Below, piece after piece: positions 1 to 8,518 of a stretch of 64,000 nucleotides of DNA. Numbering within the stretch: position 1 is the stretch's first letter; every line of letters starts with the position of its first letter. Origin of the DNA: Nodosilinea sp. FACHB-131 (lineage in GTDB: Bacteria; Cyanobacteriota; Cyanobacteriia; Phormidesmidales; Phormidesmidaceae); assembly GCF_014695395.1 (NCBI RefSeq), contig NZ_JACJOF010000004.1, forward strand, positions 1 to 64,000, written 5' to 3'. The notes under the pieces are model-generated. The model ran no database searches. It saw only the letters and a program-made list of their open reading frames with translations, and was not told the DNA's origin. The position numbers and the translations under genes were made by a program.

Positions 1-147
1 AGTTACATTGAGCGATTCAACAATACTCTCAGACAGCGGGTTTCACGCTTTGTCAGACGCAGCTTAGCCTTCTCTAAAAGTCTGCGCAATCACATTGGCT
101 TGCTGTGGAATTTTATTCACCACTACAACGCATCATTACCTCTCTAG
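1..147 (+). mobile_element. IS1-family transposase, C-terminal fragment
   Basis: The first 147 bases read in frame to a TAG stop and encode 48 residues beginning SYIERFNNTLRQRV and ending HHYNASLPL. This resembles the C-terminal end of cyanobacterial IS1-type DDE transposases, where the catalytic Glu lies in a 'hxERxN' context; here that Glu would be E4. The N-terminal part lies outside the window. The sequence AGTACTACC just after the stop could be the terminal inverted repeat, because the sequence from about 157 on is homologous to a different gene. Family assignment rests on pattern recognition only. Confidence 0.7.
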
Positions 148-156
148 TACTACCAA

Positions 157-293
157 TCCTCCATGCCTATGGCTATGCCAACTCCAACGATTGGAGCGAC
201 CCGATCCCCGTGCCTTCCAGCGCGATCGAGACCGAATCGCCTAGCAGAGCCCAGACCTGGATGGTCATCCTGAACCAAAACTCTGCTGATTGA
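157..293 (+). pseudogene. Truncated copy of the multicopy small-protein family
   Basis: From about 157 the reading frame encodes ILHAYGYANSNDWSDPIPVP and then WMVILNQNSAD. This matches the C-terminal half of the intact small proteins at 19787-20080 and 31106-31387, which share ILHAxGYADPNDWSDPIPVP and WMVIxTKTxLxE. The N-terminal half, leader and promoter seen in the other copies are absent; the IS1-type transposase end lies directly in their place. The simplest reading is that an IS1-type insertion disrupted this copy. The terminal residues (NQNSAD instead of TKTLLIE) have also drifted, as expected for a decaying gene. Confidence 0.75.
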
Positions 294-332
294 GTAAGCC
301 TCAGTAGATCGAAAAGGCTTCTCTCAGCCTTG

Positions 333-377
333 AGGCCCCCACCCCGAACCCCTCTTCCAAACTTGGGAGAGGGATTT
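333..377. repeat. Imperfect palindromic repeat, CCCTCT/AGAGGG type
   Basis: Positions 349-358 (CCCCTCTTCC) and 365-373 (GGGAGAGGG) form an imperfect hairpin inside a C-rich tract. This looks like the common dispersed cyanobacterial 'CCCTCTCCCAA..TTGGGAGAGGG' intergenic repeat. It lies downstream of uvrB on the minus strand and could contribute to its termination. Confidence 0.5.
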
Positions 378-447
378 GAATCTTTTTGCTAGCAACCCTG
401 TTCCTGATTACAGGGCATTGAGCTAGGCGATCTCTAGGGATGATGCT

Positions 448-2451
448 CTACGATCGCTTACCCAAGAGCTGATCGCGCAGCGACTTGATGCGATCGCGAA
501 ACTTAGCCGCCTCCTCAAAGTCAAGGTTCTTCGCTGCCTCTTTCATCTGCTTTTCGAACTGACCAATCAGTTCAGGAATGTCTTCCAGGGGTAGCTCTTC
601 TTTGTGCTCATAAACCTCCTCTAGCTCGTGGGCATTGAGGCGGCGCGACACTTCGAGAAACGACAGAATCGAGTTGCTATTGCGGCGAATAATCGAGGTG
701 GGCGTAATGCCGTTCTCCTCGTTGTAGGCGGTTTGAATGGCGCGACGGCGCTCGGTTTCGCTAATGGCTTTGGCCATGCTGTCGGTCAAGTTGTCGGCGT
801 AGAGAATCGCCTGCCCCTGCACGTGACGGGCAGCGCGGCCGATAGTTTGAATCAGCGATCGCTCCGCCCGCAAAAACCCTTCCTTATCGGCGTCCAAAAT
901 CGCCACCAGGGAAACTTCGGGTAAATCGAGTCCCTCCCGCAGCAGGTTGACCCCTACCAGCACGTCGTAGAGCCCCTCCCGCAGGTCTTGGATGATTTCA
1001 ATGCGCTCGATGGAGTGGATCTCGGAGTGCAGGTAGCGCACGCGAATGCCGTGCTCGTCGAAATAGTCGGTCAGGTCTTCGGCCATACGCTTGGTCAGGG
1101 TGGTGATCAGCACCCGTTCCTGGCGCGCGGCCCGCTCTTTGATTTCGCCCAGCAGGTCATCCACCTGGCCTTCTGTGGGGCGCACAAAGATCTCCGGATC
1201 GAGCACGCCGGTGGGGCGAATAATCTGCTCGACCACCTTGCCGCCTGAAATCTCCATCTCCCAGTTGCCGGGGGTGGCGGAGACAAAGACGCACTGATTC
1301 ACCTTTTCCCAAAATTCTTCGGCTTTGAGGGGGCGGTTGTCGGCGGCGCTGGGGAGGCGAAAGCCGTGGTCGATTAGCACCATTTTGCGGCTGCGATCGC
1401 CGTTGTACATGCCATGAATTTGAGGAATGGTGACGTGGGACTCGTCAATCACCAACAGCCAGTCTTTGGGGAAGTAGTCGAGCAGACACTCCGGCGGCGC
1501 TCCCGCCTGACGACCGGCTAGGTGGCGGGCGTAGTTTTCCACCCCGTTGCAGTAGCCCACCTCGCGGATCATCTCCAGGTCGTAGCGGGTGCGCTGCTCT
1601 AGGCGCTGGGCCTCCAGTAACTTCCCCTCTTTCTCCAGCTCCGCCAGCCGCTCTAGCAGCTCATCTTTGATTGCTTGGCAGGCTTCTTCGATGCGATCGT
1701 CGGGGGTGACAAAGTGCTTGGCTGGGTAGATGCTGATGCCTTCCATGCTTTGCAGGGTGGCGCCGGTGATCGGGTCAACGTAGCGCACAGCGTCGATCTC
1801 GTCGCCAAAGAACTCAATGCGAATGATGCGGTCTTCGTAGGCGGGGCCGATCTCCAGCACGTCGCCCTTGACGCGAAACTTGCCTCGGCCCAGGTCTAAA
1901 TCGTTGCGCTCGTACTGAATCGAGGCCAGATCGCGCAGCACCTGCCGCTGGTTGACTTCCATGCCCACGTGCAGCGGAATCGAGGCTTTCAGGTATTCCG
2001 ACGGAATCCCTAGACCATAGATGCAGCTGATCGAGGCGACCACAATCACATCTTTGCGCTCAAACAGAGAGCGGGTGGCCGAGTGCCGCAGCATGTCAAT
2101 CTCGTCGTTGATCGAGGCGGTTTTGGCGATGTAGGTGTCGGTGGTGGGAATGTAGGCCTCGGGCTGGTAGTAGTCGTAATAGCTAATGAAATACTCGACG
2201 GCGTTGTCGGGGAAAAACTCGCGCAGCTCGTTGCAGAGCTGCGCGGCGAGGGTTTTGTTGTGGGCCAGCACCAAAGCCGGCTTGCCAATGTTGTCGATGA
2301 CGCGGGCGATGGTGTGGGTTTTGCCCGTGCCCGTGGCCCCCAGCAGGGTTTGGTACTTGGTGTTGTCTTGCAGAAACTTGGTCAGGCCCGCGATCGCCTT
2401 TGGCTGGTCTCCCGCAGGTTCAAAGGGAGCCTGAATGTTGAAGTCGCCCAT
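448..2451 (-). CDS. uvrB: Excinuclease ABC subunit UvrB
   Basis: This is the DNA damage-recognition helicase of nucleotide excision repair; it is loaded by UvrA and positions UvrC for incision. At 667 residues it has the usual length. The Walker A motif GATGTGKT is at residues 38-45, followed by the beta-hairpin region ([12 protein letters not shown]), the DEAD-like box (VIDESH) and helicase motifs ending in QTIGRAARH. The C-terminal UVR domain ([22 protein letters not shown]) is the UvrC contact. The ATG start gives the canonical N terminus. It appears monocistronic, with a 255-base gap to the divergent HipA-like gene. Identification is secure. Confidence 0.98.
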   Translation of the reverse strand: MGDFNIQAPFEPAGDQPKAIAGLTKFLQDNTKYQTLLGATGTGKTHTIARVIDNIGKPALVLAHNKTLAAQLCNELREFFPDNAVEYFISYYDYYQPEAYIPTTDTYIAKTASINDEIDMLRHSATRSLFERKDVIVVASISCIYGLGIPSEYLKASIPLHVGMEVNQRQVLRDLASIQYERNDLDLGRGKFRVKGDVLEIGPAYEDRIIRIEFFGDEIDAVRYVDPITGATLQSMEGISIYPAKHFVTPDDRIEEACQAIKDELLERLAELEKEGKLLEAQRLEQRTRYDLEMIREVGYCNGVENYARHLAGRQAGAPPECLLDYFPKDWLLVIDESHVTIPQIHGMYNGDRSRKMVLIDHGFRLPSAADNRPLKAEEFWEKVNQCVFVSATPGNWEMEISGGKVVEQIIRPTGVLDPEIFVRPTEGQVDDLLGEIKERAARQERVLITTLTKRMAEDLTDYFDEHGIRVRYLHSEIHSIERIEIIQDLREGLYDVLVGVNLLREGLDLPEVSLVAILDADKEGFLRAERSLIQTIGRAARHVQGQAILYADNLTDSMAKAISETERRRAIQTAYNEENGITPTSIIRRNSNSILSFLEVSRRLNAHELEEVYEHKEELPLEDIPELIGQFEKQMKEAAKNLDFEEAAKFRDRIKSLRDQLLGKRS

Positions 2452-2706
2452 GGGTCAACGGTACAAAGACACTACTATGCCTATTTATAATGACTGATTT
2501 TTCCCCAGATGGTAGTTACGGCAGTTACCCGACCGGGCGATCCGGGTAGGGATTGTAGCCAGCGGGCGATCGCCCTTAGCGCCTGCATTCGTTACCCCTT
2601 CAGCCTGAGCAAATCGCTCAATACTTTTTTCGCCGGCCCTTGCCTGGAGCGATCGCAACGGTCGGTTCCACTAAAATGGGCTGAGGCTCTGTAACCGAGA
2701 ATCCAT

Positions 2707-3483
2707 TTGCGAACCGTTGTTGCCACCCGATACGTCACTCCCCTGCGGGAGGGAGGCTCTCTCCCCGCCATTGTGGAAGCTGACGATGATGGCATGTATG
2801 TGCTGAAGTTTCGGGGTGCCGGTCAGGGGGTGAAATCTCTGATTGCTGAACTCGTGGCTGGAGAAATTGCGCGGGCCGTCGGCCTGCTGGTGCCCGAAAT
2901 TGTCCTGATCGAAGTCGATGCTGAACTGGCCCGTACCGAACCCGACCCCGAAATTCAAGATTTGATTCGAGCCAGTGTAGGCCTCAATCTGGCCCTCGAC
3001 TACCTGCCCAGCTCCATCACCTTTGACCCCGTTGCCCAACAGCCCGATGCCGCCCTGGCCTCGGCCATTGTCTGGCTTGATGCCTACGTCACCAATATCG
3101 ATCGCACCGCCCGCAACACCAACATGCTGATGTGGCACCGCCGCCTCTGGCTGATTGATCACGGCGTTGCCCTCTACTTTCACCACAGCTGGAACAACTA
3201 CTTAGAGCGTAGCCGCACCCCCTTCCCCGGCATCAAAGATCACGTCTTGCTGCGATTTGCCAGTCAGCTGCTAGAGGTCGATGCCACCATGACGGCTCAG
3301 CTAACCCCAGATGTCATCACTGGCATCGTCAACCTAATTCCAGAGCCTTGGCTGCTGGAGGGTTCTCCGTTTACCAATAGCCAACACCATCGCGAGGCTT
3401 ATATTGAGTATCTGCTGAAGCGGCTAGAGCCACCCCACGCTTTTTTAGAGGAGGCCATTCGTGCACGATCAGGTCACCTATGA
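2707..3483 (+). CDS. HipA-like kinase-fold protein
   Basis: A 258-residue protein related to the compact HipA-like kinase family (Pfam HipA_2), shorter than E. coli HipA. What can be seen is an N-terminal beta-rich part with a candidate nucleotide-binding lysine (YVLKFRGAGQG) and a catalytic-loop-like segment NIDRTARNTN followed by LIDHG, resembling the catalytic and metal-binding aspartates of HipA kinases. The start is TTG, inferred because no good ATG precedes the conserved core. The 3' end overlaps the next gene by 23 bases, so the two are probably translated together. HipA proteins phosphorylate substrates such as GltX in persistence; the substrate of this compact family is not known from the sequence. 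Confidence 0.75.
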   Translation: MRTVVATRYVTPLREGGSLPAIVEADDDGMYVLKFRGAGQGVKSLIAELVAGEIARAVGLLVPEIVLIEVDAELARTEPDPEIQDLIRASVGLNLALDYLPSSITFDPVAQQPDAALASAIVWLDAYVTNIDRTARNTNMLMWHRRLWLIDHGVALYFHHSWNNYLERSRTPFPGIKDHVLLRFASQLLEVDATMTAQLTPDVITGIVNLIPEPWLLEGSPFTNSQHHREAYIEYLLKRLEPPHAFLEEAIRARSGHL

Positions 3484-3871
3484 TTACGCCATCATTCGGG
3501 TGGTGCCTAAGGTTGAGCGAGAAGAGTTTGTCAACGTAGGTGTGATTGTTTCATGCGCGACGCGCAAATTTCTCGAAGCCAAAATTGAACTCATTCCGCA
3601 ACGGCTGCTCGCCCTTGACCCTACCCTAGACTTAGAAACAGTCGAAGGTTACTTAAACACCATTCCGATTATCTGTGCTGGTGATATTCAGGCTGGCTCC
3701 ATTGGTCAACTGCCCCAGCGAGAACGGTTTGGCTGGCTGGTTGCCCCCCGCAGCACAATCATTCAAACCTCACGGGTGCATACCGGTCTGTGTAGAGATC
3801 TACCGGCTGTGATCGAACACCTGCTGGCCACTATGGTGCGTCCACTCCAGTTTCCCCTGAAGAAGAGCTAA
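3461..3871 (+). CDS. DUF3037 family protein, partner of HipA-like kinase
   Basis: A 136-residue protein with the DUF3037 pattern: start DYAIIRVVPKVEREEFVNVGVIV, then a mid region about where a protein's bins and thresholds would be set (LLALDPTLD), and GPIxxxxxxERFxWLxAPRSTIIQ-like residues (LPQRERFGWLVAPRS). It starts at GTG inside the HipA-like gene, with a strong Shine-Dalgarno (GAGGAGG) six to seven bases upstream. DUF3037 genes often sit directly after compact HipA-like kinases, so this is a recurrent two-gene unit. Biochemical function is unknown; a modulator or antitoxin-like role for the kinase is only an inference. Confidence 0.8.
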   Translation: MHDQVTYDYAIIRVVPKVEREEFVNVGVIVSCATRKFLEAKIELIPQRLLALDPTLDLETVEGYLNTIPIICAGDIQAGSIGQLPQRERFGWLVAPRSTIIQTSRVHTGLCRDLPAVIEHLLATMVRPLQFPLKKS

Positions 3872-3911
3872 ACCTGCTGATCTTTTGAGTGCTTGGGGAA
3901 ATGCCTGGCTC

Positions 3912-3931
3912 TAGCCCCCCGGCTGGGGCTA
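3912..3931. terminator. Hairpin after DUF3037 gene
   Basis: A perfect 7-bp stem (TAGCCCC/GGGGCTA) with a 6-base loop lies 40 bases after the DUF3037 stop. There is no T-run, so it may be a weak terminator or mRNA 3'-end stabiliser. Confidence 0.4.
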
Positions 3932-3995
3932 AAGCGGTTTGACGATGAGGTGCTGCTGAAAAAATAACAATGTGTAATACCGAATCCGTTTGGCT

Positions 3996-4031
3996 AAACC
4001 CCGACAGGGTGCCTGTTTTGAATTGGGGTTT
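3996..4031. other. Hairpin in 5' region of the PepSY gene
   Basis: AAACCCC (3996-4002) and GGGGTTT (4025-4031) form a 7-bp stem about 100 bases upstream of the PepSY gene start. It could be a 5'UTR structure or part of an end-to-end intergenic repeat. No known riboswitch is recognised in 3872-4133. Confidence 0.3.
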
Positions 4032-4133
4032 CTCATGTCGGATGGCGCGCAAGGAGTTGACGCCGTGTCTTTTGACAACATCTTTGCGCATCAGGCATGT
4101 TAATCGGAGTCTTGACTTTGGGCAAATACCGGC

Positions 4134-5579
4134 ATGAATCCCTCCAACCTGGTTGTAAATCAATCTCCAGTAGCTCTATCGCCTGGAAACCGGTTTTACC
4201 GCACGGTGTGGCGCTGGCACTTCTATGCTGGGTTGTTTGTAATTCCCTTCATGGTGATCCTAGCCGCGACGGGCATTATTTATCTGTTTAAGCCCCAGCT
4301 AGACGCGGCCATGTATAACAACCTCATGTTTGTGCAGCCTAGTTCTACAGTGCTGCCTTACGTAGAGCAGATACAAACCGTCGAAAGGGCTTATCCCGAA
4401 GCAGTGGTTACTCAGGTTACGCCGCCCGTAGCCGCCAACCGCAGCACTGAGGTGCTAGTAACAACGGCAGATAAGCGCAATTTGATGGTGTTCGTCGACC
4501 CTCACAGCGGAGAAGTTTTAGGCGATCGCAATGAGGACAACAACCTCCAGGCGGTCGCCCGAAAGATTCACGGCGAGTTATTGATTGGCAAGATGGGCGA
4601 CTATCTAGTTGAGCTAGCCGCCTGCTGGGGTTTGGTGCTGCTGATCACAGGGCTGTATCTATGGTGGCCCCGCCAGAAGTTTGCTGTTTTGGGTACTTTA
4701 ATCCCGCGTCTTTGGAGCCAGAACAAACGGGTATTTTGGCGAGACTTACATGCCGTACCGGGGTTCTATGGCGTTCTTCTGATTGGTTTTCTGATTCTTA
4801 CCGGCTTACCCTGGACTGGTTTTTGGGGAGACACCTTTGCCCAAGTGTCGAGTCAGTTCCCGGCCCAAATGTGGGACGACATTCCTCAATCTGCTGTGTT
4901 GACAGGCTCGCTAAACCAGCGGGGTCAGGTGGTGCCCTGGGCCGTAGAACAGCTGCCCATACCTCAATCTGCTCCCTCGGGCCAAACTGATCACTCGGGT
5001 CACCACGGCGAGTCGGCACCGGCTCAGACTGGCTTGGCCTCTGGCACCCCCGTTAGCCTTGACGCTGTCATCGCCCTAGCGCAGGCTAAAGGCGCACCTC
5101 CTGGCTTCAACGTGACGTTGCCCGCAGGAGAAACCGGGGTATTTACGATTTCGGCCTTTCCTCCTGATCCAACCCAGGAAGTGACCCTGCATGTTGATCA
5201 GTACAGCGGCACCGTGCTGGCCGATGTGCGCTGGCAAGATTATGGTCTAGTTCCTAAAGCCGTGGAGATGGGAACGGCCATTCATATGGGGAGATATTTT
5301 GGGTTTGCCAATCAGTTGCTCATGCTGGTGGCGGCGTTGGTCGTGATGCTGCTGGCCATCACCGGAGTTGTGATGTGGTGGCAGCGTCGGCCCCAGAGTG
5401 CTGGGCTAATTGGAGCCCCCGCCATGCCCGCCTATGTCCAGAACTGGCGCACTCCACTGGCAATTGTTGCCGTTCTGGGGCTGGTATTTCCCCTGGTTGG
5501 TCTTTCACTGGCCGTTGTGCTGCTGTTGGACTACTTTGTGTTGAGCCGTATTCCTGCACTCAAACGCATCTTTAATTAA
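4134..5579 (+). CDS. PepSY-associated TM helix protein (PepSY_TM family)
   Basis: A 481-residue inner-membrane protein. A first membrane helix follows WRWHFYAGLFVIPFMVILAA, then a periplasmic PepSY-like region, a second helix (ELAACWGLVLLITGLYLWWPR), a third (FYGVLLIGFLILTGLPW), a His-rich periplasmic loop (QTDHSGHHGES), another PepSY-like segment (TLHVDQYSGTVLADVRW) and two C-terminal helices. HxxxG histidines in the membrane region are typical of this family, often linked to siderophore/ferric reduction or metal-related electron transfer. The ATG at 4134 is the only start compatible with the first helix. No iron-uptake neighbour is present, so the physiological role stays open. Confidence 0.85.
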   Translation: MNPSNLVVNQSPVALSPGNRFYRTVWRWHFYAGLFVIPFMVILAATGIIYLFKPQLDAAMYNNLMFVQPSSTVLPYVEQIQTVERAYPEAVVTQVTPPVAANRSTEVLVTTADKRNLMVFVDPHSGEVLGDRNEDNNLQAVARKIHGELLIGKMGDYLVELAACWGLVLLITGLYLWWPRQKFAVLGTLIPRLWSQNKRVFWRDLHAVPGFYGVLLIGFLILTGLPWTGFWGDTFAQVSSQFPAQMWDDIPQSAVLTGSLNQRGQVVPWAVEQLPIPQSAPSGQTDHSGHHGESAPAQTGLASGTPVSLDAVIALAQAKGAPPGFNVTLPAGETGVFTISAFPPDPTQEVTLHVDQYSGTVLADVRWQDYGLVPKAVEMGTAIHMGRYFGFANQLLMLVAALVVMLLAITGVVMWWQRRPQSAGLIGAPAMPAYVQNWRTPLAIVAVLGLVFPLVGLSLAVVLLLDYFVLSRIPALKRIFN

Positions 5580-5656
5580 GTGTGATTGATCGGATTTAGA
5601 TAGCCAAACCCAGGCCTGTATAATCGGCGCATCTTTGTCCTCTGCGGATACTTCCT

Positions 5657-7186
5657 ATGGCTCAGTTGTTGAGTGCTCCGCTTGTTTGGCTGCCGCTTAG
5701 CCTGGGAGCGATCGGTCTGCTGGTGTGGCAACGGTGGGCTCAACAACAGCGCTTTAAGTCGCTGCGATCGCTGCCTTCTCCGCCCCAGCACTGGCTGCTG
5801 GGCAACATTCCCCAACTGCTAGGAGCGGTCAAAAATCGACAGCTCTTTCAGATCTTGTTCGACTGGTCCAAGGAATTTGGCCCCAAGTATGTCTACTGGG
5901 TTGGCTATCCGGTGCTGGTGCTCAGCCAGCCCAAACTGATCGATAGCACGATTATGCAGGGCACCCGCGACGGTAGCCTAGTGCGCACCGGTCAGTCGCA
6001 GCGCGCCTGGAACGACCTGATGGGGCCGATCATGATCGGGCTGGATGGGGCCGAGTGGCAGTGGCGCCGCAAGGCCTGGACCCCCGAGTTTAGCTCTGGC
6101 GGCGTCAGTCACTATTTCGCCCTGGTCGATCAGGCCTGTCACCAGACTGTGACCCAGCTGCAAGCCACCCCGCCGGGGGAACCGGTACCTATGGACCCAC
6201 TCTTTGTGGAGCTGACCATGCGGGTGATTGCGGCTCTGGTGCTGGGCATTCCCATCGACCCCAAGCAGCCTAGCTCCGAAGGCCCGCCCCTGGAGATTGA
6301 GCCGACCTACGACGCCATGGCGGTTTTGACCTATCGGTTTTTGCGTATGGCCGTTGGCGAAAAGGCTTGGAGAAAATATCTGCCCACTCAGGCGAGCAAG
6401 GACTACTGGGCGGCTCGCCACTATTTAGAGGACTGCTTGCGATCGCGTATCGACCTGGCCCTGCAACTGCGCGACGGCGACCCCGCCGCTTTAGAAAAAG
6501 CCAGCCCACTATTCCAACAGTCGATGCTGGTCAAAATTGCCGCCAAAGAGCCTCGCTACACTCGCGCCACCCTGCTGCCCGAAATTGTGGAACTGCTGAT
6601 TGGCGGTACAGATACTACCGCCCACACCCTGTCCTTGGCGGTGGGCGAGCTAGCCCTCAACCCCTCAGTGTTTCAAAAAGCTCAAGCCACCGTCGATCGC
6701 GTTTTTGACGATCAAGGCGCTATCACTCTGGCCAGCCTCAAGCAGCTGAGCTACCTGCAAGGGGTGGTCAAAGAAACCCTGCGGCTTTATTCCGTTGCGT
6801 CGGGCACCACGTCGCTGCAAGCGACCCGAGACATCGTCGTTGACGGTGTTGCAGTACCGGCCGGAGCGCGTCTATTTTGGTCGATGCTGGGTGCCGGGCG
6901 CGACCCCGAGACCTATCCAAAGCCCGACAAATTCTGGCCCGATCGCTGGCTCACGGAAGACCGCCAAACCCCAGCCCCGCCGATGATTGATTTTGGCTCT
7001 GGCCCCCACCGCTGCCTGGGCGAACACCTGGCCATGCTGGAGTCAACCCTGATGCTGGCTCAACTGCTGCGGCACTTTAACTGGGAGTTGGTAAACGGGC
7101 GATCGTCGGTGGAAAACCTGAGACAGAATTTGCTGATCTATCCCGTAGATAGAATGCCGGTCTATCTGCAACGCCGCAGCCGTTAG
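5657..7186 (+). CDS. Cytochrome P450 with N-terminal membrane anchor
   Basis: A 509-residue P450 monooxygenase. A hydrophobic N-terminal helix (LVWLPLSLGAIGLLVW) followed by a proline-rich hinge (LPSPPQ) suggests membrane anchoring, unusual for bacterial P450s but common in cyanobacterial ones. The I-helix oxygen-binding motif is IGGTDTT, the K-helix ExxR is E373-R376 (ETLRLY), and the haem-ligand loop is FGSGPHRCLG with Cys453 as the thiolate ligand. Subfamily and substrate cannot be assigned from sequence. It has no ferredoxin gene nearby and is preceded by 77 bases after the PepSY gene. Confidence 0.93.
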   Translation: MAQLLSAPLVWLPLSLGAIGLLVWQRWAQQQRFKSLRSLPSPPQHWLLGNIPQLLGAVKNRQLFQILFDWSKEFGPKYVYWVGYPVLVLSQPKLIDSTIMQGTRDGSLVRTGQSQRAWNDLMGPIMIGLDGAEWQWRRKAWTPEFSSGGVSHYFALVDQACHQTVTQLQATPPGEPVPMDPLFVELTMRVIAALVLGIPIDPKQPSSEGPPLEIEPTYDAMAVLTYRFLRMAVGEKAWRKYLPTQASKDYWAARHYLEDCLRSRIDLALQLRDGDPAALEKASPLFQQSMLVKIAAKEPRYTRATLLPEIVELLIGGTDTTAHTLSLAVGELALNPSVFQKAQATVDRVFDDQGAITLASLKQLSYLQGVVKETLRLYSVASGTTSLQATRDIVVDGVAVPAGARLFWSMLGAGRDPETYPKPDKFWPDRWLTEDRQTPAPPMIDFGSGPHRCLGEHLAMLESTLMLAQLLRHFNWELVNGRSSVENLRQNLLIYPVDRMPVYLQRRSR

Positions 7187-7266
7187 GCGAAGAAGTTAAC
7201 CATACATATTTATTGAGCATGCCGTGCTTCAGCCAAGGGTTAGTAGCCCTTAAAGAGTCTTAGCGT

Positions 7267-7299
7267 GATGGTCAAAGACCGGCCTAGAAGGGTCATCGT
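7267..7299 (+). repeat. 33-base dispersed motif, copy 1
   Basis: GATGGTCAAAGACC followed by GGCCTAGAAGGGTCATCGT is nearly identical to 22991-23023. The two differ at four positions over 33 bases. GGTC/GACC can form a 4-bp stem around a 3-base loop in both copies. An upstream GTCTTAGC is also shared. It may be a structured RNA or promoter-proximal element; function unknown. Confidence 0.55.
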
Positions 7300-7365
7300 A
7301 TCTCCTTAAGAACCATGAAGCCCGCCGCCCGATTATTGCCCTTCCCGTAAGGCATTGTTGCGGCC

Positions 7366-7391
7366 AGCCCTGCTAGATTACAGGGCTTTTT
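7366..7391 (+). terminator. Terminator-like hairpin followed by TATAAT
   Basis: AGCCCTG (7366-7372) and CAGGGCT (7381-7387) form a perfect 7-bp stem with an 8-base loop and a T-run (7387-7391). The T-run merges with TATAAT at 7391-7396, so the end of the terminator and a -10 box for uspA overlap. No good -35 hexamer is visible at 16-18 bases upstream. Confidence 0.6.
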
Positions 7392-7498
7392 ATAATAGAG
7401 GTGTAGCCGCATTGCCCCTGGCCTGGCTCCATCACTGTCTCTATCGCTGCACCTAAAGAGCCTAAAACGCGGGCCTGTCAAACAGGAGACTCACCGCC

Positions 7499-8029
7499 AT
7501 GTTCAAAAAAATTCTGGTTGCTCTCGACAACTCTGCCCACCGGCAAGAGATCTTACAAAAAGCCCTCGACCTGGCTAAAGCTACCCAGGCAGACCTCATG
7601 CTCGTGCACGTGCTTTCGGCCTACGAGGAAGGCAGCCCCGGCATTCCCATTCGCTCGTACCAGGCCTACTACCCCGTGCTCGAAGACTCCACCTGGCGGC
7701 TTTACCAAAAACGCTGGGAAGAATTTGAGGCCCAAGGTATTGCTCAGCTTCGACAAGAACTCGACCACGCCCGAGACATGGGCGTTATTGCCGAATTTAC
7801 CCAGACCTCTGGAGAACCTGCCGCCACCATCTGCAACATAGCTAGATCCTGGGGCGCTGATTTGATTATGGTGGGCAGCCACGGACGCAAGGGTCTCAGC
7901 GAACTGCTGCTGGGTAGCGTAAGCAACTACGTCATGCACCACGCCGACTGCTCAGTGCTGGTGGTGCACCACAACAACGGCAAACTAACCACCTCTGCTG
8001 AGAGCGCCACGGCCAGGACTAAAACCTAG
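7499..8029 (+). CDS. Universal stress protein (UspA family)
   Basis: A 176-residue Usp-fold protein. It starts KKILVALDNSAHRQEILQKAL and carries the ATP-binding signature of the family, G-2x-G-9x-G-S (VGSHGRKGLSELLLGSVSNYV), followed by the terminal strand CSVLVVHH. These make ATP-binding likely. The insert after LVHVLSAYEEGSPGIPIRSYQ is slightly longer than in minimal Usp proteins. The ATG has an AGGAGA Shine-Dalgarno about nine bases upstream. Cytoplasmic stress-adaptation role by family; the exact signal is unknown. Confidence 0.92.
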   Translation: MFKKILVALDNSAHRQEILQKALDLAKATQADLMLVHVLSAYEEGSPGIPIRSYQAYYPVLEDSTWRLYQKRWEEFEAQGIAQLRQELDHARDMGVIAEFTQTSGEPAATICNIARSWGADLIMVGSHGRKGLSELLLGSVSNYVMHHADCSVLVVHHNNGKLTTSAESATARTKT

Positions 8030-8035
8030 CACCGC

Positions 8036-8308
8036 CTACCGGTAGCTTCTCACCCGCTTATGGGGCTGCTGTTTGCGCACCCAGGCGACAAACTTCTGGA
8101 GTCTGGGTTCTGCCTGTAGCTGCTCTAACGTATTCAGGTCGCGGGCCAGGGTGTGATTATCAAATAGGGTGTGAATCTGCTTGTGGCAGGGGCGGCACAG
8201 GAGCACCGTCTCGCTGGTGGGCAGGTGACGTCGCCGGGTGTATTGGCGCGGCACCAGGTGGTGTTCGGTGAGATCGTCTACGGAACGCTGGCACAATTGG
8301 CAAGGCAT
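8036..8308 (-). CDS. HNH nuclease-domain protein
   Basis: A small protein (90 residues from the internal ATG at 8308; a GTG at 8344 would add 12) with a classical HNH fold: CxxC at CQLC, the ββα core EHHLVPRQY, and a second zinc pair and catalytic His in LLCRPCHKQIHTLF. The internal start is preferred because homologous small HNH proteins begin just before the first CxxC. It lies head-to-tail against uspA with only six bases between the stops. Such short stand-alone HNH proteins are widespread in cyanobacteria; target and role are unknown. Confidence 0.8.
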   Translation of the reverse strand: MPCQLCQRSVDDLTEHHLVPRQYTRRRHLPTSETVLLCRPCHKQIHTLFDNHTLARDLNTLEQLQAEPRLQKFVAWVRKQQPHKRVRSYR

Positions 8309-8391
8309 AGGCTCAGCCGCAATAGGGAGTAGTTTTATTCTCACGAATTTGCCCCAGAGACGTCCAATCGGAGTCGCAAGCTGAGGAGCGC

Positions 8392-8426
8392 AAAAAAATG
8401 GCTCCTAGCTGACGGGCCAGGAGCCA
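8392..8426 (-). terminator. Rho-independent terminator of rpsD
   Basis: On the minus strand TGGCTCCT and AGGAGCCA form a perfect 8-bp stem with a 12-base loop followed by seven T residues. It lies about 93 bases after the rpsD stop, which is the natural position for the terminator. Confidence 0.9.
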
Positions 8427-8518
8427 AACTACAAATTAATTGAGTAAGAGTAATGCGTTATGGGCGGTAAGCGATGACCTGTCGGCCAGCAAACAATCTC
8501 CAGTAATGACCAGCAGCC

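Larger units (their letters stand above)
7187..7498. other. 312-base intergenic region upstream of uspA
   Basis: This region contains a small stem (AAGGG..CCCTT near 7238-7252), a dispersed motif shared with 22991-23023 (see the repeat entry), and a terminator-like hairpin at 7366-7391 directly followed by TATAAT at 7391-7396. No coding sequence is convincing; the minus-strand open frame here has no recognisable features. Confidence 0.5.

Noticed and set aside
628-924. Plus-strand open frame antisense to uvrB
   Set aside because: Shadow of the uvrB codon pattern in high-GC sequence; no start context or homology.
2671-3186. 171-residue minus-strand frame opposite the HipA-like gene
   Set aside because: Overlaps the recognised HipA-like gene entirely; the residue pattern (Gly/Asn/Gln-rich) is that of an antisense shadow.
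7293-7481. 62-residue minus-strand frame upstream of uspA
   Set aside because: Overlaps the terminator-like hairpin and the TATAAT box; no homology-like features.
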